Counted from the stretch's first letter, positions 27,340 to 35,329 are shown. The stretch: DNA of 64,000 nucleotides from Deltaproteobacteria bacterium (GCA_029262375.1 JAJCZM010000039.1:1-64000); one strand, 5' to 3'. Numbers and translations are program-made. Notes: a model not told the origin generated them from the letters alone.

Positions 27340-27785
27340 CCAAAGTCACGGATCTCCCCAAAACCATTCTGAAGAACGTGCCCGCGCAGGCGCTCGAGGA
27401 CATGAAGGCCAAGACGCCGGCAGCCGCTCTAGCCAAGTCGGCCGCCCATCTGGTATCCGACCGCAAGGCGAGCGACATCCTGGTCATCGACCTCAGTGAG
27501 CGCTCCTCCATCACCGACTACTTCGTTTTGTGCACAGGCCGCTCAGATGTACAGGTCCAGGCCATCTGCCATTGCGTCGCGGAGGGCCTCCAGGAGCAAG
27601 GGATCCGTCCGTTCTCTTCCGAGGGGCTGGAGAACGGTCAGTGGGCACTCATGGACTACGGTGACGTAGTAGTCCACGTTTTCCAGAAGGCCACGAGAGA
27701 ACTCTACGACCTCGAGAAGCTCTGGGTCGACGCACCACGTTGGACCTATGATGCAGGCTCTGCAATATCGGTCGAACCTAGCTAA
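27336..27785 (+). CDS. rsfS: Ribosomal silencing factor RsfS
   Basis: RsfS (149 aa) binds bL14 and blocks subunit joining in starvation. The core runs from about residue 38 (SDRKASDILVIDLSERSSITDYFVLCTGRSD) to 135, with the usual LEGLENGQW-like segment (SEGLENGQWALMDYGDVVVHVF). The first 35 residues are an extra hydrophilic extension. It overlaps nadD by four bases, the common nadD-rsfS arrangement. Confidence 0.95.
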   Translation: MTKVTDLPKTILKNVPAQALEDMKAKTPAAALAKSAAHLVSDRKASDILVIDLSERSSITDYFVLCTGRSDVQVQAICHCVAEGLQEQGIRPFSSEGLENGQWALMDYGDVVVHVFQKATRELYDLEKLWVDAPRWTYDAGSAISVEPS

Positions 27786-27825
27786 ACCGCATCGACAACG
27801 ATCAAACGAGAAGACGGTACCGTAA

Positions 27826-29103
27826 ATGCTTCGCAGAATTGCAACAGTCATAGCCGCAGTAGCCCTGATCGGTGCAGTCTGCACGCAGGTTTACTTCAAC
27901 GCCCAGGAAGCAACGTTCAGGCTAACGCCGGACCACACGTTCACCCTTCCGCTCGGCGTACTCATGCTGGCCTCGCTAGTCGCGGGCGCTCTGTTCATGT
28001 TCCTGATCACCCTCGCTCGTGAAGGTCGCCACGCACTGAGCGATTGGCAGGTCCAGCGCGAGAAGCGTGTCGAGGAACGCAATATCGAACACCGCCGACA
28101 GGCCCGATCGCTGTCGCTGGCCGGCGACTATCAGCGTGCGCGTACGCTGTTCGCCAAGGCCGCAAAGCGCCGCGCCCCCGATGTCCTCGACGTCATCGAC
28201 TATGCAGGGACCTATCTAGTGGAGGGTCGGGCCGATGAGGCACGGCGCATGCTCGAAGAAGGTCAGAAAGACTTCGGCAACGACCCGCTTCTGCTCGCTG
28301 CGCTCGCGCGCGCTTGCTCGGGGTGTGGAGACACGGCCGCTGCAATCAGTGCACTCGAACGCGCGCTGGCCGTCTATCCGGCGAGCGTAGAGATCCTCAA
28401 GTCACTGCGGGACCTTTTGTTCGACTCTGAGTCGTGGGCTCGTGCCGTCGAGGTCCAACAACGCATCGTAGAACTGACGAGCCAAGACGAAACCGAGCGG
28501 CGTCGCTTCGCCGGCGCCAAGTTCGAAGCCGCCATGCGTCTGGAAGGCAGCGAGCGCGAAGCAGCGCTGCGCGCGCTGAGCGGTACCGACCCCGACTTTG
28601 TCCCGGCGATCATCGAGCGATCGCGCGCTCTCGCCGCCGCCGACGATGGCAAGCAGGCTTTCAAGGTCCTCGAGAAGGCGGCGAAACGACGTCCCCACAC
28701 GGCCATACTCGACGGACTGGAGGCGCTCAGCGGATCTGATCAGGTCGCGCGCATGACCAAGCTCTATTCGAAGCTGGTCGTGGCCTTTCCCGAAGACCAG
28801 CCACTACGCCTACGATCCGCCGCGTATCTGTTGTCGGCCGATCGCGCCGAGGACGCCGCCAAGCTCCTCGATGGAACGCCGGGCGACGGCGCTGCTAAGT
28901 ATGCGCATCACGCGCTGACTGCGAAGGTCCATGCCGCTCGAGCAGAACCCGATATGGAGCAAGCATCCTATCGTGACGCCGTTGTTTCGAATCCGCCCGG
29001 TGCGAACGATCTGCGTTGTGGCGATTGCGGGCGGCGTGCGATGGACTGGACCGCACGTTGCGGGCACTGCGGTAGCTGGAACTCGATCGACACTGCGGCG
29101 TAA
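27826..29103 (+). CDS. LapA-LapB fusion: two-helix anchor, TPR array, rubredoxin-like zinc site
   Basis: This 425 aa protein joins what are two genes in E. coli. Residues 1-65 form a LapA-like (DUF1049) hairpin of two membrane helices (about 5-23 and 42-63). Residues 75-380 are a tetratricopeptide array as in LapB/YciM. The C-terminus has the LapB rubredoxin-like metal site with Cys398, Cys401, Cys412 and Cys415 (CGDC, ten residues, CGHC). In E. coli LapB brings LpxC to the FtsH protease and so limits LPS synthesis, and LapA is its neighbour. Here the fusion follows rsfS after 40 bases. Its role in LPS control is inferred from homology. The array looks shorter than in E. coli LapB. Confidence 0.82.
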   Translation: MLRRIATVIAAVALIGAVCTQVYFNAQEATFRLTPDHTFTLPLGVLMLASLVAGALFMFLITLAREGRHALSDWQVQREKRVEERNIEHRRQARSLSLAGDYQRARTLFAKAAKRRAPDVLDVIDYAGTYLVEGRADEARRMLEEGQKDFGNDPLLLAALARACSGCGDTAAAISALERALAVYPASVEILKSLRDLLFDSESWARAVEVQQRIVELTSQDETERRRFAGAKFEAAMRLEGSEREAALRALSGTDPDFVPAIIERSRALAAADDGKQAFKVLEKAAKRRPHTAILDGLEALSGSDQVARMTKLYSKLVVAFPEDQPLRLRSAAYLLSADRAEDAAKLLDGTPGDGAAKYAHHALTAKVHAARAEPDMEQASYRDAVVSNPPGANDLRCGDCGRRAMDWTARCGHCGSWNSIDTAA

Positions 29104-29115
29104 GCGTCTGCTCGC

Positions 29116-30291
29116 TCAACCGTGAGAGATCCGCTCGGCAACCTTCGCTAAATCCACCAGCTCGTGAACGTCGTGCCCGAACTCGGGCACCGCGACGCGC
29201 GCAACGTCGTCCGGCAGTCCGGCCTCGAACGACTCTCGTCGCAAATCCTCCGCGTCCGCGATTCGCTCGCCATCGCGGAAGGTACGGATCAGCCAGTCCG
29301 CTAGTTCAGCGCTGCCTCCCTCCTCGATGATCGCCCTGCGTATGTGCTCATCTCCGGTGAGCACGAACTCGCCGTCCGGCTCTTCGTCGCGCTCGCCCTG
29401 CTTTCGCAACGACTCGTCGGTATGCACGCGGTTCATCACAACGCCTCTGAGCGAGACACCCAAGTCCTGCATGCGTTGCGCGAAGGCCTCCGATTCGCCC
29501 AATATCTGTTCGTCGGGACCGGCAACCAGAACGAACGCCGTGTCGTCACCTTCGAGCAGCGTGCGAACCCGTTGCCCGCGCTCATTGATTCCATCGAACA
29601 ACTGCTCCATCGCCACGAAGAAATCGGAGATCTGCGCGAGAGCCTGCAGACCGGTGGCGTCCTCGATACGGTCGAATAGAAAGCGCACGGTCCGACTGGC
29701 GGTTTTCCAGGCGCGCCATCCCACCGATGCAGAGGGCCTGACGAACCAGCCCACCACACTCTTGTCGAGGAAGTCCTCGAGCCTGCGCGGCGCTTCCAGA
29801 AAATCGAGCGCGTGACGCGTCGGAGGTGTATCGAGCACGATCAGGTCGTAGCGGCCGGACTCATGGATCCGACACAACTCCTCGATGGCCATGTACTCGG
29901 CCGAGCCCGCAAACGACTGCGAAAGATGCTGGTAGAATTCGTTGCGGAGTATCGTGTCTCGGGTTTCTTCATTCGGCGCATGCCGCGAGATGAAATCATC
30001 CCATGCACTTTTCTGATCGAGCATGCCCGCCCCTAGGCTGCCGATCCCCGTCGTCCCCGGACGCGCAGCCTCGAGCTTCGCGGCGTCGATCTCTTGAATC
30101 CCAGGATGTAGGGAAACAAGCCCCAACGACTGCGCGAGACGTTTCGCAGGGTCTATCGTAAGCACCATCGAGCGGCGGCCAGACAGCGCACCTTCCAACG
30201 CGATGGCCGCCGCGGTCGTGGTCTTTCCAACCCCACCGCTACCGACGCAGACGATCAAGCGATGTTCGGCGATGACGTCGCGCAGGCTCAC
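29116..30291 (-). CDS. ArsA/Get3-family ATPase (second of a pair)
   Basis: This 391 aa SIMIBI ATPase has the deviant Walker A loop GSGGVGKTT (about residues 17-25), switch-type TIDPAKRLAQSLG, and DTPPTRHALDFLEAPRRL, all typical of ArsA/Get3 proteins. Bacterial members with no ars genes nearby have no settled function; membrane-protein targeting or anion-linked roles are both possible. It starts within the stop of the preceding ATPase gene, so the two are translationally coupled and may form a heterodimer. It converges on the LapA-LapB gene with 12 bases between stops. Confidence 0.85.
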   Translation of the reverse strand: MSLRDVIAEHRLIVCVGSGGVGKTTTAAAIALEGALSGRRSMVLTIDPAKRLAQSLGLVSLHPGIQEIDAAKLEAARPGTTGIGSLGAGMLDQKSAWDDFISRHAPNEETRDTILRNEFYQHLSQSFAGSAEYMAIEELCRIHESGRYDLIVLDTPPTRHALDFLEAPRRLEDFLDKSVVGWFVRPSASVGWRAWKTASRTVRFLFDRIEDATGLQALAQISDFFVAMEQLFDGINERGQRVRTLLEGDDTAFVLVAGPDEQILGESEAFAQRMQDLGVSLRGVVMNRVHTDESLRKQGERDEEPDGEFVLTGDEHIRRAIIEEGGSAELADWLIRTFRDGERIADAEDLRRESFEAGLPDDVARVAVPEFGHDVHELVDLAKVAERISHG

Positions 30292-31235
30292 TGCCGATGC
30301 TCCGCAGGATCTGCAATGAGCGAAGCGAGTTCCAGTACTTCACGCCGACCGAATTCCTCAACTCTCATCAGCGGCAGTCGTTCGGGCTCGATACCGGTCG
30401 ATGCGACGAATTCGGCGATCGACTCGGCCTGAACTTGCAGCCAGCCCAGTTCTCGTTGCCCTGCGGCTGCGACACGCGCGAGGCCGGCGTCGGCGCCGTC
30501 CATCGGCTTCGAGAGGAGCTTCGAGAGCACCGCTGCCGCTCCATCGGGCGCAGCAGCGCGCGCTCGATTGACGAAGATACGACCTATCGGGAGTTCGAGA
30601 TCACCGCGAAGTTGCTCGACGATCTCCGCAGCCTCGACCATCGGCATCGACTCCGGCGTCGCCACGACATGAACCGCGGTTCGTTTAGCGTCACGCAGAA
30701 GGTCCAGGATGCGTTGCGATTCTCGATGCACCAGACCGGAGTTGAACGTCTTCGCGGCCGCCGCCGGCATGCGTAGATACTGAAGACTGTGACCGGAGGC
30801 TCCGGCATCGACGACGATCCGATCCCAGACCGGTTGACCGTCGGACTCGCGGTCGTGCTCATACCAGAGCTTGCCTACCGTCATGAGTTCTTTGAGGCCC
30901 GGTGCTGCGGCCACGAAGTAACGATAGATCCGGCTATCCAGAACGGTGGCAAGGACTCGTCGCACCGGAAGGATCAGCGCGAGATACTCGGCAAGTGCGT
31001 TCTCGCCGTCGATACACGCGTAAGACAGGCCCGGGGCAACCTCTCGCGGTTCGGCCAGCGCTCCCTGAGACACGTCGCGAACACCCAGCGCACGGGCCAG
31101 GCCTGCGGGAGCGGCCAACTCGACGGCCAGCGTACGATGCCGCGCACGTGCGTATTGGGTCGCCAACGCCGCCGCGACGGTGGATTTGCCCACCCCGCCC
31201 TTACCGACGACCACTTCGAAAGGTTTACCTGCCAC
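30288..31235 (-). CDS. ArsA/Get3-family ATPase (first of a pair)
   Basis: This 315 aa ATPase shows VVVGKGGVGKSTVAAAL as its deviant Walker A loop and VDAGASGHSLQYLRMP in the place of the ArsA DTPPT(G/R)H motif. It is shorter and more divergent than its partner, mostly outside the nucleotide site. The pair is transcribed away from bamD across a 221-base divergent gap. The coupling with the next gene (four-base overlap) suggests a two-subunit machine of unknown cargo. Confidence 0.83.
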   Translation of the reverse strand: MAGKPFEVVVGKGGVGKSTVAAALATQYARARHRTLAVELAAPAGLARALGVRDVSQGALAEPREVAPGLSYACIDGENALAEYLALILPVRRVLATVLDSRIYRYFVAAAPGLKELMTVGKLWYEHDRESDGQPVWDRIVVDAGASGHSLQYLRMPAAAAKTFNSGLVHRESQRILDLLRDAKRTAVHVVATPESMPMVEAAEIVEQLRGDLELPIGRIFVNRARAAAPDGAAAVLSKLLSKPMDGADAGLARVAAAGQRELGWLQVQAESIAEFVASTGIEPERLPLMRVEEFGRREVLELASLIADPAEHRQ

Positions 31236-31468
31236 CGCTCGCGTCCTTACTTCGGTCCACGCCGCGGTTCAACCTGATACGCCGATTGGCCGATTGTCCG
31301 CTAGGCGCGACGGCGAATACGCAGCGCGCCGATGGACGCCGGCTCAAGTCGCGGCTACATTGTTGGCTTGGCTGGTTTGGCCCGCTGTTGATTCGACGCG
31401 CCAGGCGCCCAGATCACTGCACGACTCCGCCTTCCACACAGCACACTAAGCACACGATGCAGAAGACG

Positions 31469-31490
31469 CAGACGAAGCAGACGAAGCAGA
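31469..31490 (+). repeat. 9-base tandem repeat at the bamD start
   Basis: CAGACGAAG is repeated two and a third times (31469-31490) just before ATG 31499. If translation starts at ATG 31457 the repeat encodes Gln-Thr-Lys units ahead of the signal peptide; otherwise it is untranslated leader. Confidence 0.6.
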
Positions 31491-31498
31491 CCAATCTC

Positions 31499-32161
31499 AT
31501 GCGGCGATTCAGTGCCTTGAGTGCGACGCTACTCATAGTTTGCCTCGCGGCGAGCGGCTGCGGCGCCCCACCCCCAATGGGCGAAGTGGAACTTTTCGAG
31601 GAAGCCAACCGCGAGTTCGAAGCCGAGCAATTCACGCTATCCTCGCAGCACTACGAAGAACTGCTGGAGCAGCACCCCTTCTCCGACTTGGCCGAGATCG
31701 CACGCATCCGAATCGCGCACTCGTACTACCTCAACGGCAACTACGACAGAGCGGTCGCCGCGTTCAACGACTTCGAGCGCCTTCACCCGGCAAGCCCACT
31801 GATGGGGTTCGTGGAATATACCATCGGCATGTCCTATCTCGACCAGATACGTCCGGCCGATCGCGACAAGTCGTCGGCTAACAACGCGATGCGCCAGTTC
31901 GAGCGCGTCCAGAATCGATACCGCGGTACGCTCTACGGAGAGCTGGCGGGGTTCCGAATTACAGAGTGCCGCGAGATACTCGCCGGCCACGAACTGGTCG
32001 TCGGCGACTACTACCGACGTGTGGGCAAGACCGCGGCTAGCATGCGGCGCTATGGGTTCCTCGTAAAGACCTACCCGGATACCGATGCAGCCGTGCTCGG
32101 GCGCAAGCGCCTCGGCGAGACCGGTACGCTAGGCGACGTCCTCAACAAAGTAACGCCGTAG
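31499..32161 (+). CDS. bamD: Outer-membrane assembly lipoprotein BamD
   Basis: This 220 aa lipoprotein of the BAM complex inserts beta-barrel proteins into the outer membrane with BamA. It has a lipoprotein signal with lipobox LAASGC (Cys21) and TPR-like helical repeats from about residue 35 (FEEANREFEAEQFTLSSQHY) to 205. ATG at 31499 gives a compact signal peptide; ATG at 31457 would add 14 residues of Gln-Thr-Lys repeat. Its 3' end overlaps the convergent phosphatase gene by 33 bases, so antisense transcripts are expected there. Confidence 0.88.
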   Translation: MRRFSALSATLLIVCLAASGCGAPPPMGEVELFEEANREFEAEQFTLSSQHYEELLEQHPFSDLAEIARIRIAHSYYLNGNYDRAVAAFNDFERLHPASPLMGFVEYTIGMSYLDQIRPADRDKSSANNAMRQFERVQNRYRGTLYGELAGFRITECREILAGHELVVGDYYRRVGKTAASMRRYGFLVKTYPDTDAAVLGRKRLGETGTLGDVLNKVTP

Positions 32162-32887
32162 TTGCGCGACGGCCGAGCCGTCAAACCCGATGTCCTCTAG
32201 ATAACCCTCGACGCTCCCCCATCGTTCACGAAGCTTGGCAAGCGTGTACCGCATGCGCTGCGGCGGGCTCGAGATGAGATAGTCGATCGCGTCCGAATCG
32301 AGGCCCGCTTCGCGCATCTGCTCACGATACCCCTCGATCACTTGCGCGATGTTTCCTTGTGAGCGCGCGTAGTCGGTAACGATGGCGTCCTCGTCCACGC
32401 CCACGGCACAGAGCAAGACCGCCGCGAGTACCCCGGTACGGTCCTTGCCCGCACTGCAATGGAAGAGCACCGCACCGGGACCGGGGGCAGCGATCGCTTC
32501 GAGCACGGCACGAACTGCGTCGCGTCCCTCATCGAGCATGGCGACGTAGCGCTCCTCGAGATCGATACCGCGCCAGTCGACGCTATCGTCGTAGGGATTG
32601 AGTGTGACGGCCATCATCGGCGTATGCCGGTGCGCTACTCGGCTCCCCACATACGCACCGAGGCCGTCGCTATCGAGTTCCGCCCCACTGCGCAGGTCGA
32701 AGACCACGCGTAACTCGAGGGCCTCGAGAAGCGCCGCGTCGCCGTCATCGACCCGATGGAGTCCATCCGAGCGAATCGCCCTCCCGTAGCGGGTGGTCCC
32801 ACCAGCACGGGTCGGGAATCCTCCCAAATCACGTATGTTATACGCGGTCTTCAGCTCTATCGGGCGACCATGCATGCGCGGTTTCAT
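32129..32887 (-). CDS. Tyrosine phosphatase family protein (Y_phosphatase3)
   Basis: This 252 aa protein has the CX5R phosphatase loop HCSAGKDRTG with Cys144 and Arg150, and an N-terminal NIRDLGGFPTRAGGTTRYGR segment typical of the bacterial PTP/lipid phosphatase family (MptpB-like). Substrates in this family include phosphotyrosine and phosphoinositides; the substrate here is unknown. There is no signal peptide. It is divergent from the SAM-riboswitch operon and overlaps bamD at its 3' end. Confidence 0.88.
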   Translation of the reverse strand: MKPRMHGRPIELKTAYNIRDLGGFPTRAGGTTRYGRAIRSDGLHRVDDGDAALLEALELRVVFDLRSGAELDSDGLGAYVGSRVAHRHTPMMAVTLNPYDDSVDWRGIDLEERYVAMLDEGRDAVRAVLEAIAAPGPGAVLFHCSAGKDRTGVLAAVLLCAVGVDEDAIVTDYARSQGNIAQVIEGYREQMREAGLDSDAIDYLISSPPQRMRYTLAKLRERWGSVEGYLEDIGFDGSAVAQLRRYFVEDVA

Positions 32888-32926
32888 AGCCGTAGCCGGC
32901 CGGCCGCGCGAGCCCCGGCGATTTCT

Positions 32927-32955
32927 TTGACTGGTCCTGTGCGCTTCTGTACTCT
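32927..32955 (+). promoter_or_regulatory. Sigma70-type promoter of the SAM-riboswitch operon
   Basis: TTGACT (32927-32932), a 17-base spacer and TACTCT (32950-32955) stand directly before the riboswitch. The predicted start near 32961-32962 places the riboswitch at the 5' end of the transcript, which supports both calls. Confidence 0.65.
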
Positions 32956-32962
32956 GTGAATT

Positions 32963-33080
32963 GCTTTATCGAGAGTGGTGGAGGGAGTAGGCCCTGCGAA
33001 ACCACAGCAACCGGCCCGTCGTACCTGGGGCGCTGGTGCTAAATCCTACGCCTGAGGAAACAGCGGGCGAGAGATGAGGC
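32963..33080 (+). promoter_or_regulatory. SAM-I (S-box) riboswitch
   Basis: The sequence follows the SAM-I consensus in order: TTATCGAGAGTGGTGGAGGG, AGGCCCTGCGAAACCACAGC, AACCGGC, then GGTGCTAAATCCTACGC and finally GAGAGATGAGG. Helix P1 forms between GCTTTATC (32963-32970) and GATGAGGC (33073-33080), eight pairs with G-U. A GGCAAGG element (33078-33084) overlaps the P1 3' strand and is complementary to CCTTGCC (33109-33115), giving an antiterminator; AGAG (33088-33091) can also pair with CTCT (33104-33107). S-adenosylmethionine binding should stabilise P1, release CCTTGCC and let the downstream terminator form. The controlled genes handle sulfur and threonine/methionine-type chemistry, as expected. 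Confidence 0.93.
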
Positions 33081-33102
33081 AAGGTACAGAGACGCACTCC
33101 AG

Positions 33103-33146
33103 CCTCTTCCTTGCCCTTCTTGGGTCCCGCAGGAAGAGGTTTTTTT
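33103..33146 (+). terminator. Riboswitch-controlled intrinsic terminator overlapping the start of the first gene
   Basis: CCTCTTCCT (33103-33111) pairs with AGGAAGAGG (33131-33139), nine pairs, followed by a run of seven T (33140-33146). The 3' arm AGGAAGAGG is also the only Shine-Dalgarno-like sequence for the TTG at 33145, with five bases between. Formation of the hairpin would therefore both end transcription and hide the ribosome binding site. Confidence 0.88.
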
Positions 33147-34023
33147 GTACCCGCTTTCTGCAAACCACGGTTTGAAACCAGCGCTCATCGAGCGAGCACG
33201 CGTGCTCGTGATCGGCATGGGTGCGCTCGGCTGCCCGGCCGCCAGTTCTCTGGTCACTTCACTCGGCGCATCGAGCCAACTGACGGTGATCGATCCCGAT
33301 CAGATCGAACTCTCGAACCTACAACGACAGCCGCTATTCGACGACGCGGACATAGGCGCGCAAAAGGCGGCGGTCGCGGTGGAAAAACTGGCGGTAGACA
33401 CTGTCTGTACGCTTACGCCGATCTACGCACGTTTCGATGCGAACAATGCCGACGAACTCGTCGCGCGCCATGACTACGTAATCGACGCGACCGACGATCC
33501 CACGACCAAGTTTCTGATCAACGACGTATGTGTACGCCTCAGCGTCCCCTTCTCTTACGCCGGCGTCGTACGAACGGGCGGCCAGGCGATGGCAGTCGTC
33601 CCCGGCACGACTGCCTGCCTGCGATGCGTGTTCCCCGACGGGCCGGATTCGGCCGAAGACGATCGCGGTTCGTGCAGCAATCAGGGAATCCTCGCACCAG
33701 TGGCGGGTGTCATTGGCGCACTGGCGGCCGTCCACGCGATCGAACATCTCTGCGGCGCAGGTCGCGACCGCGCGACGATGACGATCTACGAATTACGCGG
33801 TACGCGATTTCGCCGCGTCACCTTCGATCGGCGTCACGATTGCTGCGCCTGCACGTCCACCGCGACCAGCGAGACCAAAAATGTTTCCCACGCCCCGGGA
33901 GAGCCGGGGCTATCGAACGCCCCGAACGAGTCGGGGCTATCCACACCGAGATCCTGCGAGGAATCGGACGCATCCGTAGTTGTCGGAGCGGATCTCAGGA
34001 GCACATCAACATGTCATTCGTAA
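33145..34023 (+). CDS. ThiF/MoeB-type E1-like adenylyltransferase lacking the N-terminal RYxRQ arm
   Basis: This 292 aa protein should adenylate the C-terminus of a ubiquitin-like sulfur carrier. It keeps the nucleotide loop VLVIGMGALGCPAA, VIDPDQIELSNLQRQPLF, GAQKA, DATDDPTTKFLIND and two zinc CxxC pairs (CLRC and CCAC). It starts almost at the first strand: the RY-x-RQ segment, which in MoeB supplies an arginine to the partner subunit's active site, is absent. The only start available is TTG 33145 in the terminator U-tract. The last 50 residues are a low-complexity tail with a doubled nine-residue unit. It overlaps the next gene by 13 bases. The carrier is probably the CysO-like protein at 35330. 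Confidence 0.85.
   Translation: MYPLSANHGLKPALIERARVLVIGMGALGCPAASSLVTSLGASSQLTVIDPDQIELSNLQRQPLFDDADIGAQKAAVAVEKLAVDTVCTLTPIYARFDANNADELVARHDYVIDATDDPTTKFLINDVCVRLSVPFSYAGVVRTGGQAMAVVPGTTACLRCVFPDGPDSAEDDRGSCSNQGILAPVAGVIGALAAVHAIEHLCGAGRDRATMTIYELRGTRFRRVTFDRRHDCCACTSTATSETKNVSHAPGEPGLSNAPNESGLSTPRSCEESDASVVVGADLRSTSTCHS
33891..33944 (+). repeat. Two tandem 27-base hairpin repeats
   Basis: Two direct copies of a 27-base unit (33891-33917 and 33918-33944) each form a seven-pair stem with a five-base loop: GCCCCGG with CCGGGGC, and GCCCCGA with TCGGGGC. The closing pair changes from G-C to A-T on both sides, a compensatory change. The units are in frame with the E1-like gene and encode nine-residue repeats ending GLS. 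Confidence 0.8.
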
Positions 34024-35276
34024 CCGGTCTGAAATGCCGCGAGTGCGGCGAGTCTTACGAAATAGCGGCCCTTAACGTCTGTGAGTATTGCTTCGGCCCG
34101 CTCGAAGTCCAGTACGATTACGCGGGAATCAAAGCCGCCGTCAGTCGTGAGACGATCGAGGCGCGGCCGCAAAACCTCTGGAGATACCGCGAACTGCTTC
34201 CCATCGAGACGGAGCCGCGCATCGGTCTGTATTCGGGCTACACCCCGCTGGTAAAAGCCGAACGCTTGGCTGCGGAACTTGGAGTCGACGAACTCTACGT
34301 GAAGGACGATTCGGTCAATCACCCAACGTTCTCGTACAAGGATCGCGTGGTTTCAGTCGCGATCACGAAAGCAATCGAGCTCGGTTTCGATACGGTCTCC
34401 TGCGCGTCGACCGGCAACCTCGCGAACTCGGTGTCGGCACATGCGGCGCGCGCCGGTCTGCGTTGTTTCATCTTCATTCCTGACAACCTCGAGCAAGGAA
34501 AGGTCATCGGGTCGGGCATCTACAAGCCGACGACCGTCGCAATCTCGGGCAACTACGACGATGTGAATCGGCTCTGCACCGAGATTGCCGACAAGTACAA
34601 GTGGGCCTTCGTCAACATCAACCTACGACCGTTCTACACCGAAGGTGCGAAGACCTACGGCTTCGAAGTGGCAGAGCAACTAGGTTGGAAGCTTCCGCAG
34701 CACATGGTCATCCCGACCGCAGGCGGAACCATTTTGCCCAAGGTCGCAAAGGCATTCGAGGAACTGATAGATGTCGGTTTGGTAGACGCCGCCCCATCAC
34801 GAATCTACTCAGCACAGGCCGGCGGCTGCGCCCCCGTCGTCAACGCCATCCACAGAAAGAGCGACCTGATCGAACCGGTCAAACCGAACACGATCGCCAA
34901 ATCGATCGCCATCGGGAATCCGGCGGACGGTTACTACGTTATCAAGGCCGTCGAGAAGAGTGGTGGCTGGGGCGAGTCCGTAACCGACGATGAGATCATC
35001 GCCGGCATTCACCTTCTCGCGCGCACCGAAGGCATCTTCACGGAGCCGGCCGGTGGCACGACGGTCGCCGTCACGAAGAAGCTCATCGAGCAGGGACGCA
35101 TTCCGCGTGACGAATCGATAGTGATCAGCGTGACCGGCAACGGCTACAAGACGATCGAAGCGGTGGCGCCCGGCATCCCCAAACCACAAGTCATTCCGGC
35201 AAAGCTGTCGGATTTCGACGCCTTGTACGAGGCCGCGGGAGAGCCGCCCCTTTCGGACAAGGCCGTGAACGGTTGA
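34011..35276 (+). CDS. thrC: Threonine-synthase-like PLP enzyme with N-terminal zinc ribbon
   Basis: This 421 aa fold-type II PLP enzyme has an N-terminal zinc ribbon (LKCRECG ... CEYCFGPLEV) as in cyanobacterial and archaeal threonine synthases. The PLP lysine is Lys110 (PTFSYKDRV), and CASTGNLANS and PTAGGTILPK bind cofactor and phosphate. Threonine synthase converts O-phosphohomoserine to threonine. Placement under a SAM riboswitch and beside a sulfur carrier raises the alternative that this copy uses O-phosphohomoserine and a thiocarboxylate to make homocysteine; that is inference. ATG at 34011 is preceded by AGGAG, and the open frame upstream is within the E1-like gene. Confidence 0.85.
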   Translation: MSFVTGLKCRECGESYEIAALNVCEYCFGPLEVQYDYAGIKAAVSRETIEARPQNLWRYRELLPIETEPRIGLYSGYTPLVKAERLAAELGVDELYVKDDSVNHPTFSYKDRVVSVAITKAIELGFDTVSCASTGNLANSVSAHAARAGLRCFIFIPDNLEQGKVIGSGIYKPTTVAISGNYDDVNRLCTEIADKYKWAFVNINLRPFYTEGAKTYGFEVAEQLGWKLPQHMVIPTAGGTILPKVAKAFEELIDVGLVDAAPSRIYSAQAGGCAPVVNAIHRKSDLIEPVKPNTIAKSIAIGNPADGYYVIKAVEKSGGWGESVTDDEIIAGIHLLARTEGIFTEPAGGTTVAVTKKLIEQGRIPRDESIVISVTGNGYKTIEAVAPGIPKPQVIPAKLSDFDALYEAAGEPPLSDKAVNG

Positions 35277-35329
35277 GTTGCGCGGCGCCCTCGCCTCGAC
35301 AATAAGAGAGTCTCTCAAGGAGGAATCCA

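Noticed and set aside
30902-31498. N-terminal extension of bamD back to 30902
   Set aside because: It would run antisense through an ArsA-like gene and bury the lipoprotein signal; ATG 31499 gives a standard lipoprotein.
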